Positions 9,191-18,856 of a DNA stretch of 64,000 nucleotides are shown here, piece after piece (positions within the stretch are counted from its first letter, which is position 1; the number at the start of each line of letters is the position of its first letter). The notes below the pieces were generated by a model. The model did not search any database. It was not told the DNA's origin and saw nothing but the letters and a program-made list of their open reading frames with translations. Origin of the DNA: Verrucomicrobiota bacterium (GTDB lineage Bacteria > Verrucomicrobiota > Verrucomicrobiia > Opitutales > Opitutaceae); contig VHCJ01000006.1 of the NCBI GenBank assembly GCA_016871755.1, positions 62,001 to 126,000 of the forward strand, read 5' to 3'. The translations under genes were made by a program, and so were the position numbers.

Positions 9191-9835
9191 ATGCGCTTCG
9201 GTCCCCGAACTCGTCTCCAGATCGTCACGCTCCTGTTGCTCGGAGTCACGCCGCTTCCGGCCTGGCAGAGTACACGCGTCGTGCGCGGCGCGGTGATCGG
9301 CGGGTATCACTACAACTTCGCGACCTATCACTCGCAGTTGATTCTCTTTGTCGAGTGCTTCGCCTCCGCGGGGCGGCACGCCTTCATCAGCAACGGCGGG
9401 TCGCTGGACTCCGGCATCGTGGTGGTCGACTCGGTCACGGCGCGCTCCACCACCTCATCCGAAGGTCACCGCCGCTGGTCGATGGGACTGCTCTTCGACA
9501 ACGTCCGGGCGGAGGAGCCGCAGGACCCGGACGTGATCCGCTTCTACAACCGAGGCGATTACGGCACCTCTCACGGCTGGGGCGCGGCGCACTCGGTGGC
9601 GTGGGCCTGCGACGTCACGCCGAAGGGACGCGTGGTGGTTCAGGCCCCGCCGACCGCGCAGAACTACGCGATCGGCTGCCGCGGACAGATCCTGACCAAG
9701 GGACCGTACCCCGGCGCACCCGGATTCGTGGAAGGCGCGAACCAAACGGGCCTCGAGCCGCGCTCGCTCTACCATGCGCAACTTGAGGAACGCGTCGGAC
9801 CCTCCCGAACAGGATTGCGCGATCCGGCAAATTGA
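9191..9835 (+). CDS. Exported protein resembling the end of a parallel beta-helix polysaccharide-active enzyme
   Basis: 214 residues. A signal peptide (about residues 1-26) is followed directly by a region that reads like the C-terminal rungs of pectate-lyase-like beta-helix proteins: GRHAFISNG, HRRWSMGLLFDNV, NRGDYGTSHGWGAAHSVAW, PPTAQNYAIGC and LEPRSLYHAQLEER. From memory, such proteins are usually several hundred residues longer, so this may be an internally deleted derivative that kept its signal sequence and its C-terminal part. It is divergent from the phosphatase gene and 13 bp upstream of the dioxygenase gene. The function is not established. Confidence 0.6.
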   Translation: MRFGPRTRLQIVTLLLLGVTPLPAWQSTRVVRGAVIGGYHYNFATYHSQLILFVECFASAGRHAFISNGGSLDSGIVVVDSVTARSTTSSEGHRRWSMGLLFDNVRAEEPQDPDVIRFYNRGDYGTSHGWGAAHSVAWACDVTPKGRVVVQAPPTAQNYAIGCRGQILTKGPYPGAPGFVEGANQTGLEPRSLYHAQLEERVGPSRTGLRDPAN

Positions 9836-9848
9836 CTACCGGAAGCCC

Positions 9849-10814
9849 ATGACCCCGAATCCAAGCGGCTTTCCGACCGTGGGTGGCCTGCATCACGTGA
9901 CCGCGATTGCGGGCGACCCCAATCGCAGCGTCGCCTTCTACACGCGGCTCCTCGGCCTTCGGCTCGTGAAGAGAACCGTGAACTTCGACGATCCGACGGC
10001 ATACCACCTGTACTTCGGCACCGAGACGGGTGCTCCGGGAACTCTGCTCACCTTCTTTTACTGGCGGAAGGATCGAACCGATTTTCAAGGCCATGGGGGC
10101 GTCGGTGGCGTGGCGGCCCTGACCCTTTCGATTCCCCGCGGCGCGCGGCCCCATTGGCAGGAACGCCTGGCGGCAGCCGGCGTGGCGACGCGCGCGGGCG
10201 AGCGCTTCGGCGATCCACTCTTGAGCTTCTCCGACCCCGACCAGATCCCGGTTGAACTTGTCGAATCCGCCGACGACCGCCGTCCCTGGAACGGAACCGA
10301 CGTGCCGGAGTCGCAGGCGATCACCGGCCTGCACAGCGCATCGCTCATGGTTTCCAAGCCGGACGCCACGGAGGCGATGCTGGGGGCGGGATTGGGACTG
10401 ACGCGCGTTGCGTCGGAGCCCGGACGAACGCGCTGGAGTGCAGGTCCGGCGCGCCCCGGGAATTTCGTCGACGTGTGCGTCGCTGGGGCGGATGCGCCGG
10501 ACGCCGCCGTCGGAATCGGCACCGTGCACCACATCGCCCTGAGAGCCGCCAACGGCGAGGCGCGGGAGCGCCTCCGGAGCCGACTGCTCTCGCGGGGCCA
10601 CGCGGTCTCGCCGCTGCGCGACCGCCAGTACTTCCAGTCCATCTACTTCCGCGAGCCCGGAGACGCGTTGGCGGAGATCGCGACGGACGGCCCGGGCTTC
10701 GCGGTCGACGAGTGTCCCACGCGGCTGGGCACGAGCCTCCGCGTCCCCCCGTCGCTGGAGCGGCAGCGCGAACACATTGTCGCTGCGCTCCCGCCGCTGA
10801 CCTTGGATCCCTGA
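9849..10814 (+). CDS. Ring-cleaving dioxygenase of the VOC superfamily, MhqO/MhqE-like
   Basis: 321 residues made of two vicinal-oxygen-chelate modules. The first begins GLHHVTAIAGDPNRSVAFY and contains TVNFDDPTAYHLYFG; the second contains GTVHHIALRA and REPGDALAEIATDGPGF. The HH and E positions are metal ligands of hydroquinone- and catechol-type dioxygenases. In Bacillus subtilis the relatives MhqO and MhqE protect against quinones and are encoded beside an MhqD-type esterase; the same arrangement is seen here with a 12-bp gap. ATG 9849 is chosen because similarity begins shortly after it. The role in aromatic or quinone detoxification is inferred from this context. Confidence 0.85.
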   Translation: MTPNPSGFPTVGGLHHVTAIAGDPNRSVAFYTRLLGLRLVKRTVNFDDPTAYHLYFGTETGAPGTLLTFFYWRKDRTDFQGHGGVGGVAALTLSIPRGARPHWQERLAAAGVATRAGERFGDPLLSFSDPDQIPVELVESADDRRPWNGTDVPESQAITGLHSASLMVSKPDATEAMLGAGLGLTRVASEPGRTRWSAGPARPGNFVDVCVAGADAPDAAVGIGTVHHIALRAANGEARERLRSRLLSRGHAVSPLRDRQYFQSIYFREPGDALAEIATDGPGFAVDECPTRLGTSLRVPPSLERQREHIVAALPPLTLDP

Positions 10815-10826
10815 ACGATTCGGCGC

Positions 10827-11468
10827 GTGCCTCCACCCGATTCCAAGTCCGGCGCGGTCCTCGCGCTCGGTGCCGATTCCCGGAGCGCGCGCGCGGCGGT
10901 GGTGCTGGTACACGGACGCGGGGCGAGTGCGGAGGCCATCGCCGGACTGACCCGGCGCCTGCCGCAGGGGGACATCGCCTATCTCGCGCCGGGTGCGCCC
11001 GGAGGCGTGTGGTATCCGCACCGCTTCCTCACCCCGCGGGCGGAGAACGAACCCGCGCTCTCGCGGGCGCTTGGACAAGTCGCGGACGTGGTGTCCGGGC
11101 TGGTTGCTGACGGCGTTCCGCAGGAGCGCATCGGCCTCGTCGGCTTCTCGCAAGGCGCCTGCCTCGTGCTGGAGCACGCGCGGCACGCGCCGGGAAAGTA
11201 CGGCTTCGTGGCGGGCCTGAGTGGAGCGATGATCGGCCCGGCGGGCGAGGTGCGCGAGACCGTGGACCTGCGCGGGACCCCCGTGCTGATTGCCTGCGCG
11301 GAGGACGACGCCCATATCCCGAGGGAGTACGTGGAGGCGACGGCTCTCTGGTTCCGCGCCTGCGGCGCTGCGGTCACCCATCTCACGTTCGCCGGCGACC
11401 ATCACGGCGTCTTTCCAGAGGAAGTGGCGTGGCTGCAGGACCACGTAGCGACGCTGGCTCGGAGTTGA
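10827..11468 (+). CDS. Alpha/beta hydrolase, phospholipase/carboxylesterase family (MhqD-like)
   Basis: 213 residues beginning at a GTG. The alpha/beta-hydrolase hallmarks are VLVHGRGAS (oxyanion region), GFSQGA with the nucleophilic Ser, CAEDDAHIP with the catalytic Asp, and GDHHGVFPEE with the His. Length and layout match the small cytosolic carboxylesterase/phospholipase family. It follows the VOC dioxygenase by 12 bp, as MhqD sits with MhqE/MhqO in firmicutes, so it may hydrolyse ring-cleavage products. The substrate is not known. Confidence 0.85.
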   Translation: MPPPDSKSGAVLALGADSRSARAAVVLVHGRGASAEAIAGLTRRLPQGDIAYLAPGAPGGVWYPHRFLTPRAENEPALSRALGQVADVVSGLVADGVPQERIGLVGFSQGACLVLEHARHAPGKYGFVAGLSGAMIGPAGEVRETVDLRGTPVLIACAEDDAHIPREYVEATALWFRACGAAVTHLTFAGDHHGVFPEEVAWLQDHVATLARS

Positions 11469-11550
11469 GGCGGGGAACAGCGTCGGCGGGAAACGGTAAG
11501 CTTGCCTCCCGGTGGGCCGCGTGCGGCGATCTCAGCGTCGCTGCGAATTC

Positions 11551-12921
11551 ATGGCTTTTCCTCCTACCCCCTCCCGCCGGACGTTCCTTCGTACGCTCGG
11601 GGCCGCGTCGCTCGCGGCTCCCGCCTTCGTGCGCCACCTGCGCTCCGCTCCCCCGAGCGGCACCCTCCGCCACGCCAGCTTCGGTGCGGCGGGGATGGCG
11701 TGGGCCGACATCCAATCGATCTGCAGCAACCCCTTCGTTAAGCTGGTCGCCGTCGCCGAAGTCGACCTAAACCGCATCGCGGAGCTCAAGGCGTGGCACC
11801 CGGACGTGCGCATCTACCAAGACTGGCGCCGTTTGCTGGACCGGGAACAGGGTGAGATCGACTCGGTCAACGTTTCCACCCCGGACCACCTCCACGCGCC
11901 AATCGCGCTGCGGGCGATGCAACTGGGCAAGCACGTCTACTGCCAGAAGCCCCTGGCCCACAACGTCCACGAGACCCGGGTGCTCACGGAGATCGCCCGT
12001 CAGAAGCGCCTCGTGACCCAGATGGGCATCCAGATCCACTCCCAGAAGGTCTATCGCCAGGCCGTCGCCCTCGTGCACTCGGGCGCGATCGGCAAAGTCC
12101 GGGAAGTCCACACTTGGAGCAACAAGAAGTGGGGTGACGCCGGCCCGCCGCCGGTCACCGGAGACGCGGTGCCCGCCGACTTCGATTGGGACCTCTGGCT
12201 CGGTGGGGCAGCCGTGCGACCCTTCGTCGGCAACGGCTACTACCATCCCGGCAACTGGCGGAAGCGCCTCGACTTCGGCACGGGCACGTTCGGAGACATG
12301 GGATGTCACATCTTCGATCCCGTGTTCGAGGCGCTGGCCCTCACGGCGCCGCTCAGCATCCGCTCGGAGGGCCCGGCACCGGACGCGTGGAACTGGGCGA
12401 TCAACGCGCGCATTCAGTACGTATTTCCGGGCACGCCGTATACGGCGGATCAGACGGTGCCGGTGACCTGGTACGACGGCGCCGCCCGTCCCCCGGCGGA
12501 CGTGCTCGCTCTCGTCACCCCCTCGCCGGCGGCAGTGAACGGCAACCGCGGCGGCAAGGCCCGCGACGTGATGGAGCAGGGCTCGATCATCATCGGCACC
12601 CAAGGCGTCCTGCACGTGCCCCACATCGACACCCCGCGCCTGTATCCATCCGACAAGTTCAAGGACTTCCCGATGCCCGCGGTGAAGGACGCCCACCATT
12701 GGTCGCAATGGGCGGAGGCCTGCCGCACCGGCGCCGTGCCCTCGGCCTCGTTCGACTACTCCGGCCCGCTCACGGAGGCCGTGCTCCTCGGCAGCGTGGC
12801 GGTGCGTTACCCGCAGACCACGCTGGCGTGGGATTCGGCCCGCTTGACCTTCACCAACCTCCCGGAAGCCAACGTGCACCTGCGGCGCGAGTACCGGAAG
12901 GGTTGGGAGTTCGCGGTGTGA
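11551..12921 (+). CDS. TAT-exported Gfo/Idh/MocA family oxidoreductase
   Basis: 456 residues. The N-terminus MAFPPTPSRRTFLRTLGAA is a twin-arginine signal, so the enzyme is exported already folded with its nicotinamide cofactor. A Rossmann-type domain follows, with STPDHLHAPIALRAM and the YCQKPLAHNV motif that replaces the usual EKP. The C-terminal substrate domain has FGTGTFGDMGCHIFDP. Related exported members are abundant in Verrucomicrobia and Planctomycetes, and probably oxidise or rearrange sugars released outside the cell. It is followed by the PVC-type dehydrogenase on the same strand after 167 bp. The precise substrate is unknown. Confidence 0.88.
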   Translation: MAFPPTPSRRTFLRTLGAASLAAPAFVRHLRSAPPSGTLRHASFGAAGMAWADIQSICSNPFVKLVAVAEVDLNRIAELKAWHPDVRIYQDWRRLLDREQGEIDSVNVSTPDHLHAPIALRAMQLGKHVYCQKPLAHNVHETRVLTEIARQKRLVTQMGIQIHSQKVYRQAVALVHSGAIGKVREVHTWSNKKWGDAGPPPVTGDAVPADFDWDLWLGGAAVRPFVGNGYYHPGNWRKRLDFGTGTFGDMGCHIFDPVFEALALTAPLSIRSEGPAPDAWNWAINARIQYVFPGTPYTADQTVPVTWYDGAARPPADVLALVTPSPAAVNGNRGGKARDVMEQGSIIIGTQGVLHVPHIDTPRLYPSDKFKDFPMPAVKDAHHWSQWAEACRTGAVPSASFDYSGPLTEAVLLGSVAVRYPQTTLAWDSARLTFTNLPEANVHLRREYRKGWEFAV

Positions 12922-13088
12922 CGACCGCGTCCACCGGGAAAGCCACGTCCACCCCGCACCGGATGCGTTCGGCAAGGTGCCCGGGTGGGCGGCACCAGGC
13001 TCGCTGCGCAAGGATGCCCGCTTGATCTGGACCGTGTCCATGGCACGTTTCTCCCCCCCCTTTAGCCACCACTCTCTTTCCCGACCTC

Positions 13089-16000
13089 ATGAGACGCTCC
13101 CTGTGTCGCCTTCTGCTCGCCGTGGGTGCGGCGATGCTGCTCCCGACGCTGCCCGCCGCGGAAGCTCCCATCCTGAAAGTGCTTTTTCTCGGCGACGCCG
13201 GTCCCTTGGAGCCGGCGACCCGCCTCCGCGTCGCGGCACCGGCGCTGATTGATCGCGGCATCCATCCCGTGTACTCGGAGACTCTTGCCACGCTGACGTC
13301 CGAGACCCTGCCTCACTACGCGGCGATTCTCGTCTACGCGACCCGGAACGACCTCACGGCGGCGCAGGAGGAAGCCCTGTGGCGGTACATCGACAACGGC
13401 GGCGGACTCATCGTGATCAACGGCGGCGCCTCGGCGTTCGCCGGATCGGACGCGTTTGCGCGTCTGGTGGGTGCCCGCCTGCGCCGCGGCGAGACGGCGA
13501 CGGTCACGACGCGCGTCGAGGCGGCGAGTCACCCGGTGATGCAAGGATTTCAGGCCTTCGAAGCGAAGGACGAAGGCGGTGTGGTCGAACTGCTCGGCGC
13601 GAACGACCGCACCGTCCTCGAGTCGCGAGGTGGCCGGCCCTCGACCTGGGTCCGCGCCCAAGGCCGCGGCCGCGTGTTCTACACCACCTGGGGCCGCGAA
13701 GCGGCGACGTGGGGCCTGCCCGGATTCCAGGACCTGCTGGAGCGGGCGGTGCGCTATGCCGCCGGGCAAATTGAACCAGCGAACCCGCGGCACCGCCCAG
13801 CCACCGCGCGCCTCGAGCGCGTTCCGCAGACGGGCATCCCGTACTACTCGCCCGGCCAGCGCACTTCCGGAGAGAGCCAGTGGCCGCTGATCCAAAAGCC
13901 GCTCAGTCCCGAGGCCTCGATGCAACGCCTCGTCGTCCCCGGCGGATTCGCCGTCGAATTGGTCGCGGCCGATCCGGAGATCCGGAAACCGATCGCGATG
14001 GCCTGGGACGAGCGCGGCCGACTCTGGCTCGCTGAGACCCTCGACTATCCCAACGTCCTGCGCGAACCCGGCCAGCCCGGGCGCGATCGCCTGGTGGTCT
14101 GCGACGACCATGACGGCGATGGCCGCATGGACACCTTCACGGTCTTCGCGGATGGCTTGAACATCCCCACCGGATTCACGTTCGCGCGCGGCGGCGTCGT
14201 GGTCGTGCAGGCCCCCCACACCCTCTTTCTCCGGGACAACGACGGAGACGACCGCGCGGACGAGCGCGAAATCCTCTTCACTGGCTGGGGGCGCTACGAC
14301 ACGCATGCCGGCCCGAGCAACCTCATTGCCGGGCCCGACAACTGGATCTGGGGCACGCTGGGCTACTCCGGCTTCACGGGCAGCGTTGGTGGCGAGCCGC
14401 ACAACGTTCGCCAAGGCTTTGTCCGCTTCCGGCCCGACGGCACGCGGTTCGAGTTTCTCCGGGCGACCAACAACAACACGTGGGGACTCGGGTTCCGCGA
14501 GGACGGCATCGCCTTCGCCTCGACCGCGAACAACAACCCCAGCGTCTACCTCCCCCTCCCGAACCGGCTTTACTCCGCCGTGGGCGCCGAGGCGCGCACG
14601 CTGGGCGGCATCGCGGACACGTCGCGCTTCGTCGCGCTGACCGACCGCGTCCGCCAAGTCGATGTGCACTGGGGCTACACGGCCGCGGCCGGTCACGCCT
14701 TCTACACCGCGCGGAGCTACCCGCGGGAGTACTGGAACCGCATCGCCTTCGTGACGGAGCCCACGGGCCATCTCGTCGGTGAATTCGTCGTTGAACCAAC
14801 CGGCGCGAACTTCCGCTCCTCCAATCCGACGAACCTGATCGCCAGCGATGACGAGTGGTTCGCGCCAATCATGGCGGAGGTGGGCCCGGACGGCGCCGTG
14901 TGGGTGATCGACTGGTACAACTAAATCGTGCAGCACAACCCGACGCCCAAGGGATTCGAGCGCGGCGCCGGCAATGCGTACGAGAATTCGCTGCGTGACC
15001 AGCGACACGGCCGCATCTACCGCATCGTGTGGCGCGGCGGCCCGTCGGCGACGGCGCCCGCGAAGCCCGCGCCCTTCAGCCTCGCGGGAGCCAAGCCCGA
15101 TGCCTTGGTCGCAGCGCTCGGGCACGAAAATCTACTCTGGCGACGGCACGCGCAGCGCCTGCTCGTGGAACGCGGCCGCAAGGACGTGGTGTCGGCGCTG
15201 CTGGCGCGCCTCGCGGACCGCCGGGTTGATGAACTCGGCCTCCATCCCGGCGCGCTCCACGCCCTCTGGACCCTTGAAGGCCTGAACGCGGTGGACGCGA
15301 TCCCGGAGGCGCTGGAGGCAGTCACGCGCGCCCTCGATCATCCGTCCGCGGCGGTCCGCCGCGCGGCGACGCTCGCCCTGCCCCGCACGCCCGCCACCGT
15401 CACCGCGCTGCTGAAGGAGGACGGTCTCGCGGATCCCGACGCCCAGGTGCGCTTTGCCACCCTGCTTGCGCTCACCGAGGCTCCGGCCAGCCCGGAGGCC
15501 GGCCGCGCGATCCATGCGTTCCTCGACCGCCCGAACCTGACCGTGGACCGCTGGACGGCGGAGGCCGCGCAACTGGCCGCCCTGCGCCATGCCCGCGGGT
15601 TCATCGCGGCGGCGCGGCCTGACGCACGGGCCGCCGCGGAAGCCGAGATCGCGCGGCGAGCCGCGCCTGGCAAGTCCGTGCCGGCGGTGCTCCCGCTCGA
15701 CAGCTTCGAAACCGCGCCGATCGGCACCCGCGGCGAGTGGACCCTGCATGTCCGCGAGGGCGAGGCGACCGCGGAAGTCGTGGAAGGCGGACGCACGAGC
15801 CACCGCAGCCTCCGACTGGCCGCCGGTCCGGGTGGAGCGGACGCCGCGGTCAGCCGCACGCTCACGGTGAAGCCCCACACCCGTTATGAGATCAGCGCCT
15901 CCGGCCGCACGGAGGCGGTCGAGACCACCGGCAACGCCCTTGGCGCCCTCCTCTCGGTGCCCGACCTCCACCGCCCCCAGCCGCAGCAAAGCGTGGCGAG

Positions 16001-16619
16001 CCGAGGTACGAGCAACTGGAGCATCACCCGCCTGATCGTCGACACCGGCCCGCGCGACACCTTGGACTTCAGCCTCGTCCTCGGAGCCGGCGGGAAGGTG
16101 ACCGGCAGCACGTGGTTTGACGACGTCACCCTCGTTGACCTCGGTCGCACGGACGAGCAAGTCGAGAACCCCCTTGCGGAGACGCTCGTGCAGGTCATCA
16201 CCCGCACGACGGCGCGGACGGCGGCGGCGGACCCGGACCGGGACGCGGTGGTGGTGCAACTGGGCGTGGTGCCCGACGTGATGAAGTACGACCGCACGGA
16301 GATGACGGTGAAGGCGGGCGAACGGATCCGCCTGGTCTTCCGCAACTGCGACCACATGCAGCACAATGCGCTGCTGCTCGCGCCCGGAGCGACCGACAAG
16401 ATCGGCGCCCTCGCGGACGCGATGCTCAGCGACCCCCGCGCGCTCTCGAAGCACTACGTCCCCGAGAGCCCGGACGTGCTGGCGCACACGCCGTTGGTGA
16501 ACCCGGGCGAGACCTTTGAGCTGGTGTTTACCGCGCCCGAAAAGCCCGGGCGTTATCCGATCATCTGTACCTTCCCGGGTCACTGGCGCATCATGCAGAG
16601 CACCCTGATCGTGCAATAG
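13089..16619 (+). pseudogene. PVC-type dehydrogenase with ThuA, beta-propeller, HEAT and cupredoxin domains, split by an in-frame TAA
   Basis: The frame stays open for 1,176 codons except for one TAA at 14922-14924 (codon 612), where the text reads DWYN-stop-IVQHNPTPKGF. Related proteins have Tyr there, so one base change (TAC or TAT to TAA) explains the break. Order of parts: signal peptide; ThuA-like domain (about 25-225); soluble-dehydrogenase-type beta-propeller from about 280 (LVVPGGFAVELVAADPEI, AMAWDERGRLWLAETLDYPN); a helical HEAT-like stretch; a beta-sandwich; and a C-terminal cupredoxin (NCDHMQHN, ICTFPGHWRIM) with His, Cys, His and Met copper ligands. No CxxCH haem site is visible, so the copper domain would be the electron acceptor. 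It is probably periplasmic sugar oxidation. The second half could start at GTG 14928 but would lack a signal peptide. Confidence 0.85.
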
Positions 16620-16825
16620 TCCAGCCGGCGGGTGGCGCGCCGCTTGCGCGCGCCGCGTCGCTCCCACTGCGGCGAGGTTGCGGAGGGATTCTGAAGTGCG
16701 TCCAAGCCGGGGTGGGCACACGCTTCCGCCGCACTCGGATCGCCCCCCGGAAGGCGCCCCTGCGGGTGTGCACTCGACTTCGCCCGCCGCTCCCGCTCCA
16801 CTCCCCCGCCGTCACCCCTCATCCC

Positions 16826-17683
16826 ATGTCCAAGATCGTCCACATCGCGAACCTCTGGTCCCTGAACGGCCATCCCTCGCCGAAGCGCGAATGGCCCCTT
16901 GAGCGCAAGATCAAGGCCGTCGCCGCCGCCGGCTTCGACGGCATCACCACGGCGCTGACGGCCGAACACCGCCGGCTCGCGGAGAAGCATGGCTTGGAGC
17001 ACCTCATTGGGTTCATCTCGTCGAGCAACCCGGCGGACTGCCCCGCCCTCCTCCGCGCACAGAAGGAGGCCGGAGCGGTGCAGATCAACGTCCAACTCGA
17101 CGATCATGACACGCCCCCGGCGGTGGCGACGAAGCACTGGATCGCGATGGTGCGGGCGGCCGAGAAGATCGGCGGCCTTGTTCCCTCACTCGAGGTGCAC
17201 CGCGACTGCTGCACCGAGACCCCGGAGAAGACCTACGAAATCGCCGAGCGCTACGAGCGGGCGACGGGCGGGATGATCAAGATCAACTTCGACTTCTCGC
17301 ACCTCTCGGTAGTGAAGCACCTCGGACCTTCGAATTACATCGAACGCCTGCTCGATCATCCGGCGCTCGTACAGAATTCCGACCAGTCGCACTGCCGTCC
17401 CTTCAACGGACACCACTGTCAGGTACCCGTGACCTACCGCGGAAAGCTGACCGACGAGGTGCGCTCCTACCTCGTCTTTGTCGAGGCCCTCTTCACGATG
17501 TGGAAGTCGGCCCCGCAGAACCAGGACCGCACACTGTTCGTCTGCCCGGAGATGGGGCCCTACCATGAGGGCGGCGCGGGCTACAACATCACGGGCCTCC
17601 CTCCCGCGTGGAACGATGCCGCCGTGCTGCGCGGCGAACTCGCGAAGGTCTGGGCCAAGGTGCGTCCCAAGGCCGCCCGCTGA
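16826..17683 (+). CDS. TIM-barrel sugar phosphate isomerase/epimerase-like protein
   Basis: 285 residues of the xylose-isomerase-like TIM-barrel (AP endonuclease 2 type) fold. Barrel-strand motifs include KAVAAAGFDGITTAL, LEVHRDCCTETPEKT, KINFDFSHLSVVKHLG and FVCPEMGPY; the conserved His, Asp and Glu would bind a divalent metal. No signal peptide is present. ATG 16826 is preferred because family similarity starts immediately after it. The gene lies among sugar oxidoreductases and converges with an SDR gene, so a role in sugar or polyol catabolism is likely, though the substrate is undefined. Confidence 0.8.
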   Translation: MSKIVHIANLWSLNGHPSPKREWPLERKIKAVAAAGFDGITTALTAEHRRLAEKHGLEHLIGFISSSNPADCPALLRAQKEAGAVQINVQLDDHDTPPAVATKHWIAMVRAAEKIGGLVPSLEVHRDCCTETPEKTYEIAERYERATGGMIKINFDFSHLSVVKHLGPSNYIERLLDHPALVQNSDQSHCRPFNGHHCQVPVTYRGKLTDEVRSYLVFVEALFTMWKSAPQNQDRTLFVCPEMGPYHEGGAGYNITGLPPAWNDAAVLRGELAKVWAKVRPKAAR

Positions 17684-17684
17684 C

Positions 17685-17712
17685 GGCGCGGCGGCTCCGT
17701 GAGCCGCGCGCC
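17685..17712. terminator. Hairpin between convergent genes, possible bidirectional terminator
   Basis: GCGGCTC at 17691-17697 pairs with GAGCCGC at 17701-17707 around a CGT loop. The stem extends by five more G-C pairs with one bulged G. It sits 2 bp after the isomerase stop and 20 bp before the end of the SDR gene. There is no long T-tract. Confidence 0.5.
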
Positions 17713-17731
17713 GCGCGGACCGACGGCGTGA

Positions 17732-18505
17732 TCAGCGCAGCAGCGTGACCCCGCCATCAATCTCGTAGGCGGAGCCAGTGATGAACCCGGCTTCGCGGGA
17801 GCAGAGGAAGGCGGCGAAGGCCGCGATTTCGTCGGGCGTGCCCATGCGGCCGATCGGCTGCGCGGCGGACAACTTGGCGAACATCTCGGCCTCGCGCCCC
17901 GGATAGTTCTTGGCGAGGAAGCCGTCGACGAACGGCGTGTGCACGCGCGCCGGGCAGAGGCAGTTGCAGCGGATGCCACGGCTCACGTAGTCGCGCGCGA
18001 CGGACAGCGTCATGCTCAGCACGGCGCCCTTGGTCATGCCGTAGCCGAACCGGTCCGCCAGACCGAGACGCGAGGCGATGGATGCGAGATTGAGGATGAC
18101 GCCGCCGCCCTGGGCGAGCAGGCGCGGCACGCCGAAGTGCAGCCCGTGGTAGACCCCCTTCACGTTGACGGCGTAGAGCCGGTCGAGATCGGCGGGTTGG
18201 GTGGATTCGACGGTGCCCACGTGCGCGATTCCGGCGTTGTTGACGAGGATATCGAGGCGCGGCAGGGCGGCGAAGATCGCCTGCATGGCGTCCGTCTGCG
18301 ACACGTCGCACGCGACCGCCGTGGCGCTGCCACCGGCGGTGTGGATCGCGCTGGCCACCGCCTCCGCAGCGGTGAGCGAGGCATCGAGCACGACCACGTG
18401 CGCGCCCTCGGCGGCGAAGCGCTCGGCGATGGCGCGGCCGATGCCGGAGCCGGCTCCGGTGATCAAGGCGTGGGCGTGCTGGAGGCGGGACGGGAACGGT
18501 GTCAT
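17732..18505 (-). CDS. Classical short-chain dehydrogenase/reductase
   Basis: 257 residues with the classical SDR pattern: TGAGSGIG cofactor loop, NNAGIAH, the catalytic Ser in NLASIAS, the YGMTK motif, and a C-terminal GSAYEIDGG. The acidic Asp after strand beta-2 (VVVLDAS) predicts NAD preference. The region CPARVHTPFVDGFLA with PIGRMGTPDEIA resembles 2-keto-3-deoxy-L-fuconate dehydrogenases, which would suit the surrounding sugar genes, but this subfamily assignment is tentative. The gene is transcribed towards the TIM-barrel gene. Confidence 0.85.
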   Translation of the reverse strand: MTPFPSRLQHAHALITGAGSGIGRAIAERFAAEGAHVVVLDASLTAAEAVASAIHTAGGSATAVACDVSQTDAMQAIFAALPRLDILVNNAGIAHVGTVESTQPADLDRLYAVNVKGVYHGLHFGVPRLLAQGGGVILNLASIASRLGLADRFGYGMTKGAVLSMTLSVARDYVSRGIRCNCLCPARVHTPFVDGFLAKNYPGREAEMFAKLSAAQPIGRMGTPDEIAAFAAFLCSREAGFITGSAYEIDGGVTLLR

Positions 18506-18856
18506 GGCGGAAGAAATTTCATCCGACGATGGGCCAAACCCCGATGTCCGGCGAGAACAGAGTCGCCGCGACCAAGCCCGACCGCTTACCTCCCCGGCCG
18601 CGCTCCTTGCATCTCCCCCGACCGACCGTGCTCCTGCGTCCGCGGCGGAAGCGAGGAATCGAAGGTTGAACCAAAGCGGACGATGCCTTCGCGTTTGCCT
18701 TCGCGCCGCGGTTCGCGCATCGCCCTTTGCGGTTCTGCCCTCACTTCCTCGTCATCCTGTTCTTGCCTGCCGCTCCCGTCCCTTGACCACGTTCGACCTT
18801 CGCAACCATTCCCCATCTCCGTCCCGACCGGTTCGCTCCTTTTCACTTTGACGCTC
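18506..18856. other. 351-bp intergenic region without a recognised gene
   Basis: Lies between the divergent SDR and glycosidase-like genes and should contain both promoters. An open frame continues upstream of the glycosidase-like gene here but shows no protein-like composition. A TTGACC hexamer at 18783 could be a -35 element, but no convincing -10 follows at the proper distance. No repeat or RNA structure stands out. Confidence 0.5.

Noticed and set aside
14922-14924. Recoding of the TAA stop as an amino acid
   Set aside because: Selenocysteine uses TGA and pyrrolysine TAG. No known system recodes TAA in bacteria of this type, so mutation or error is simpler.
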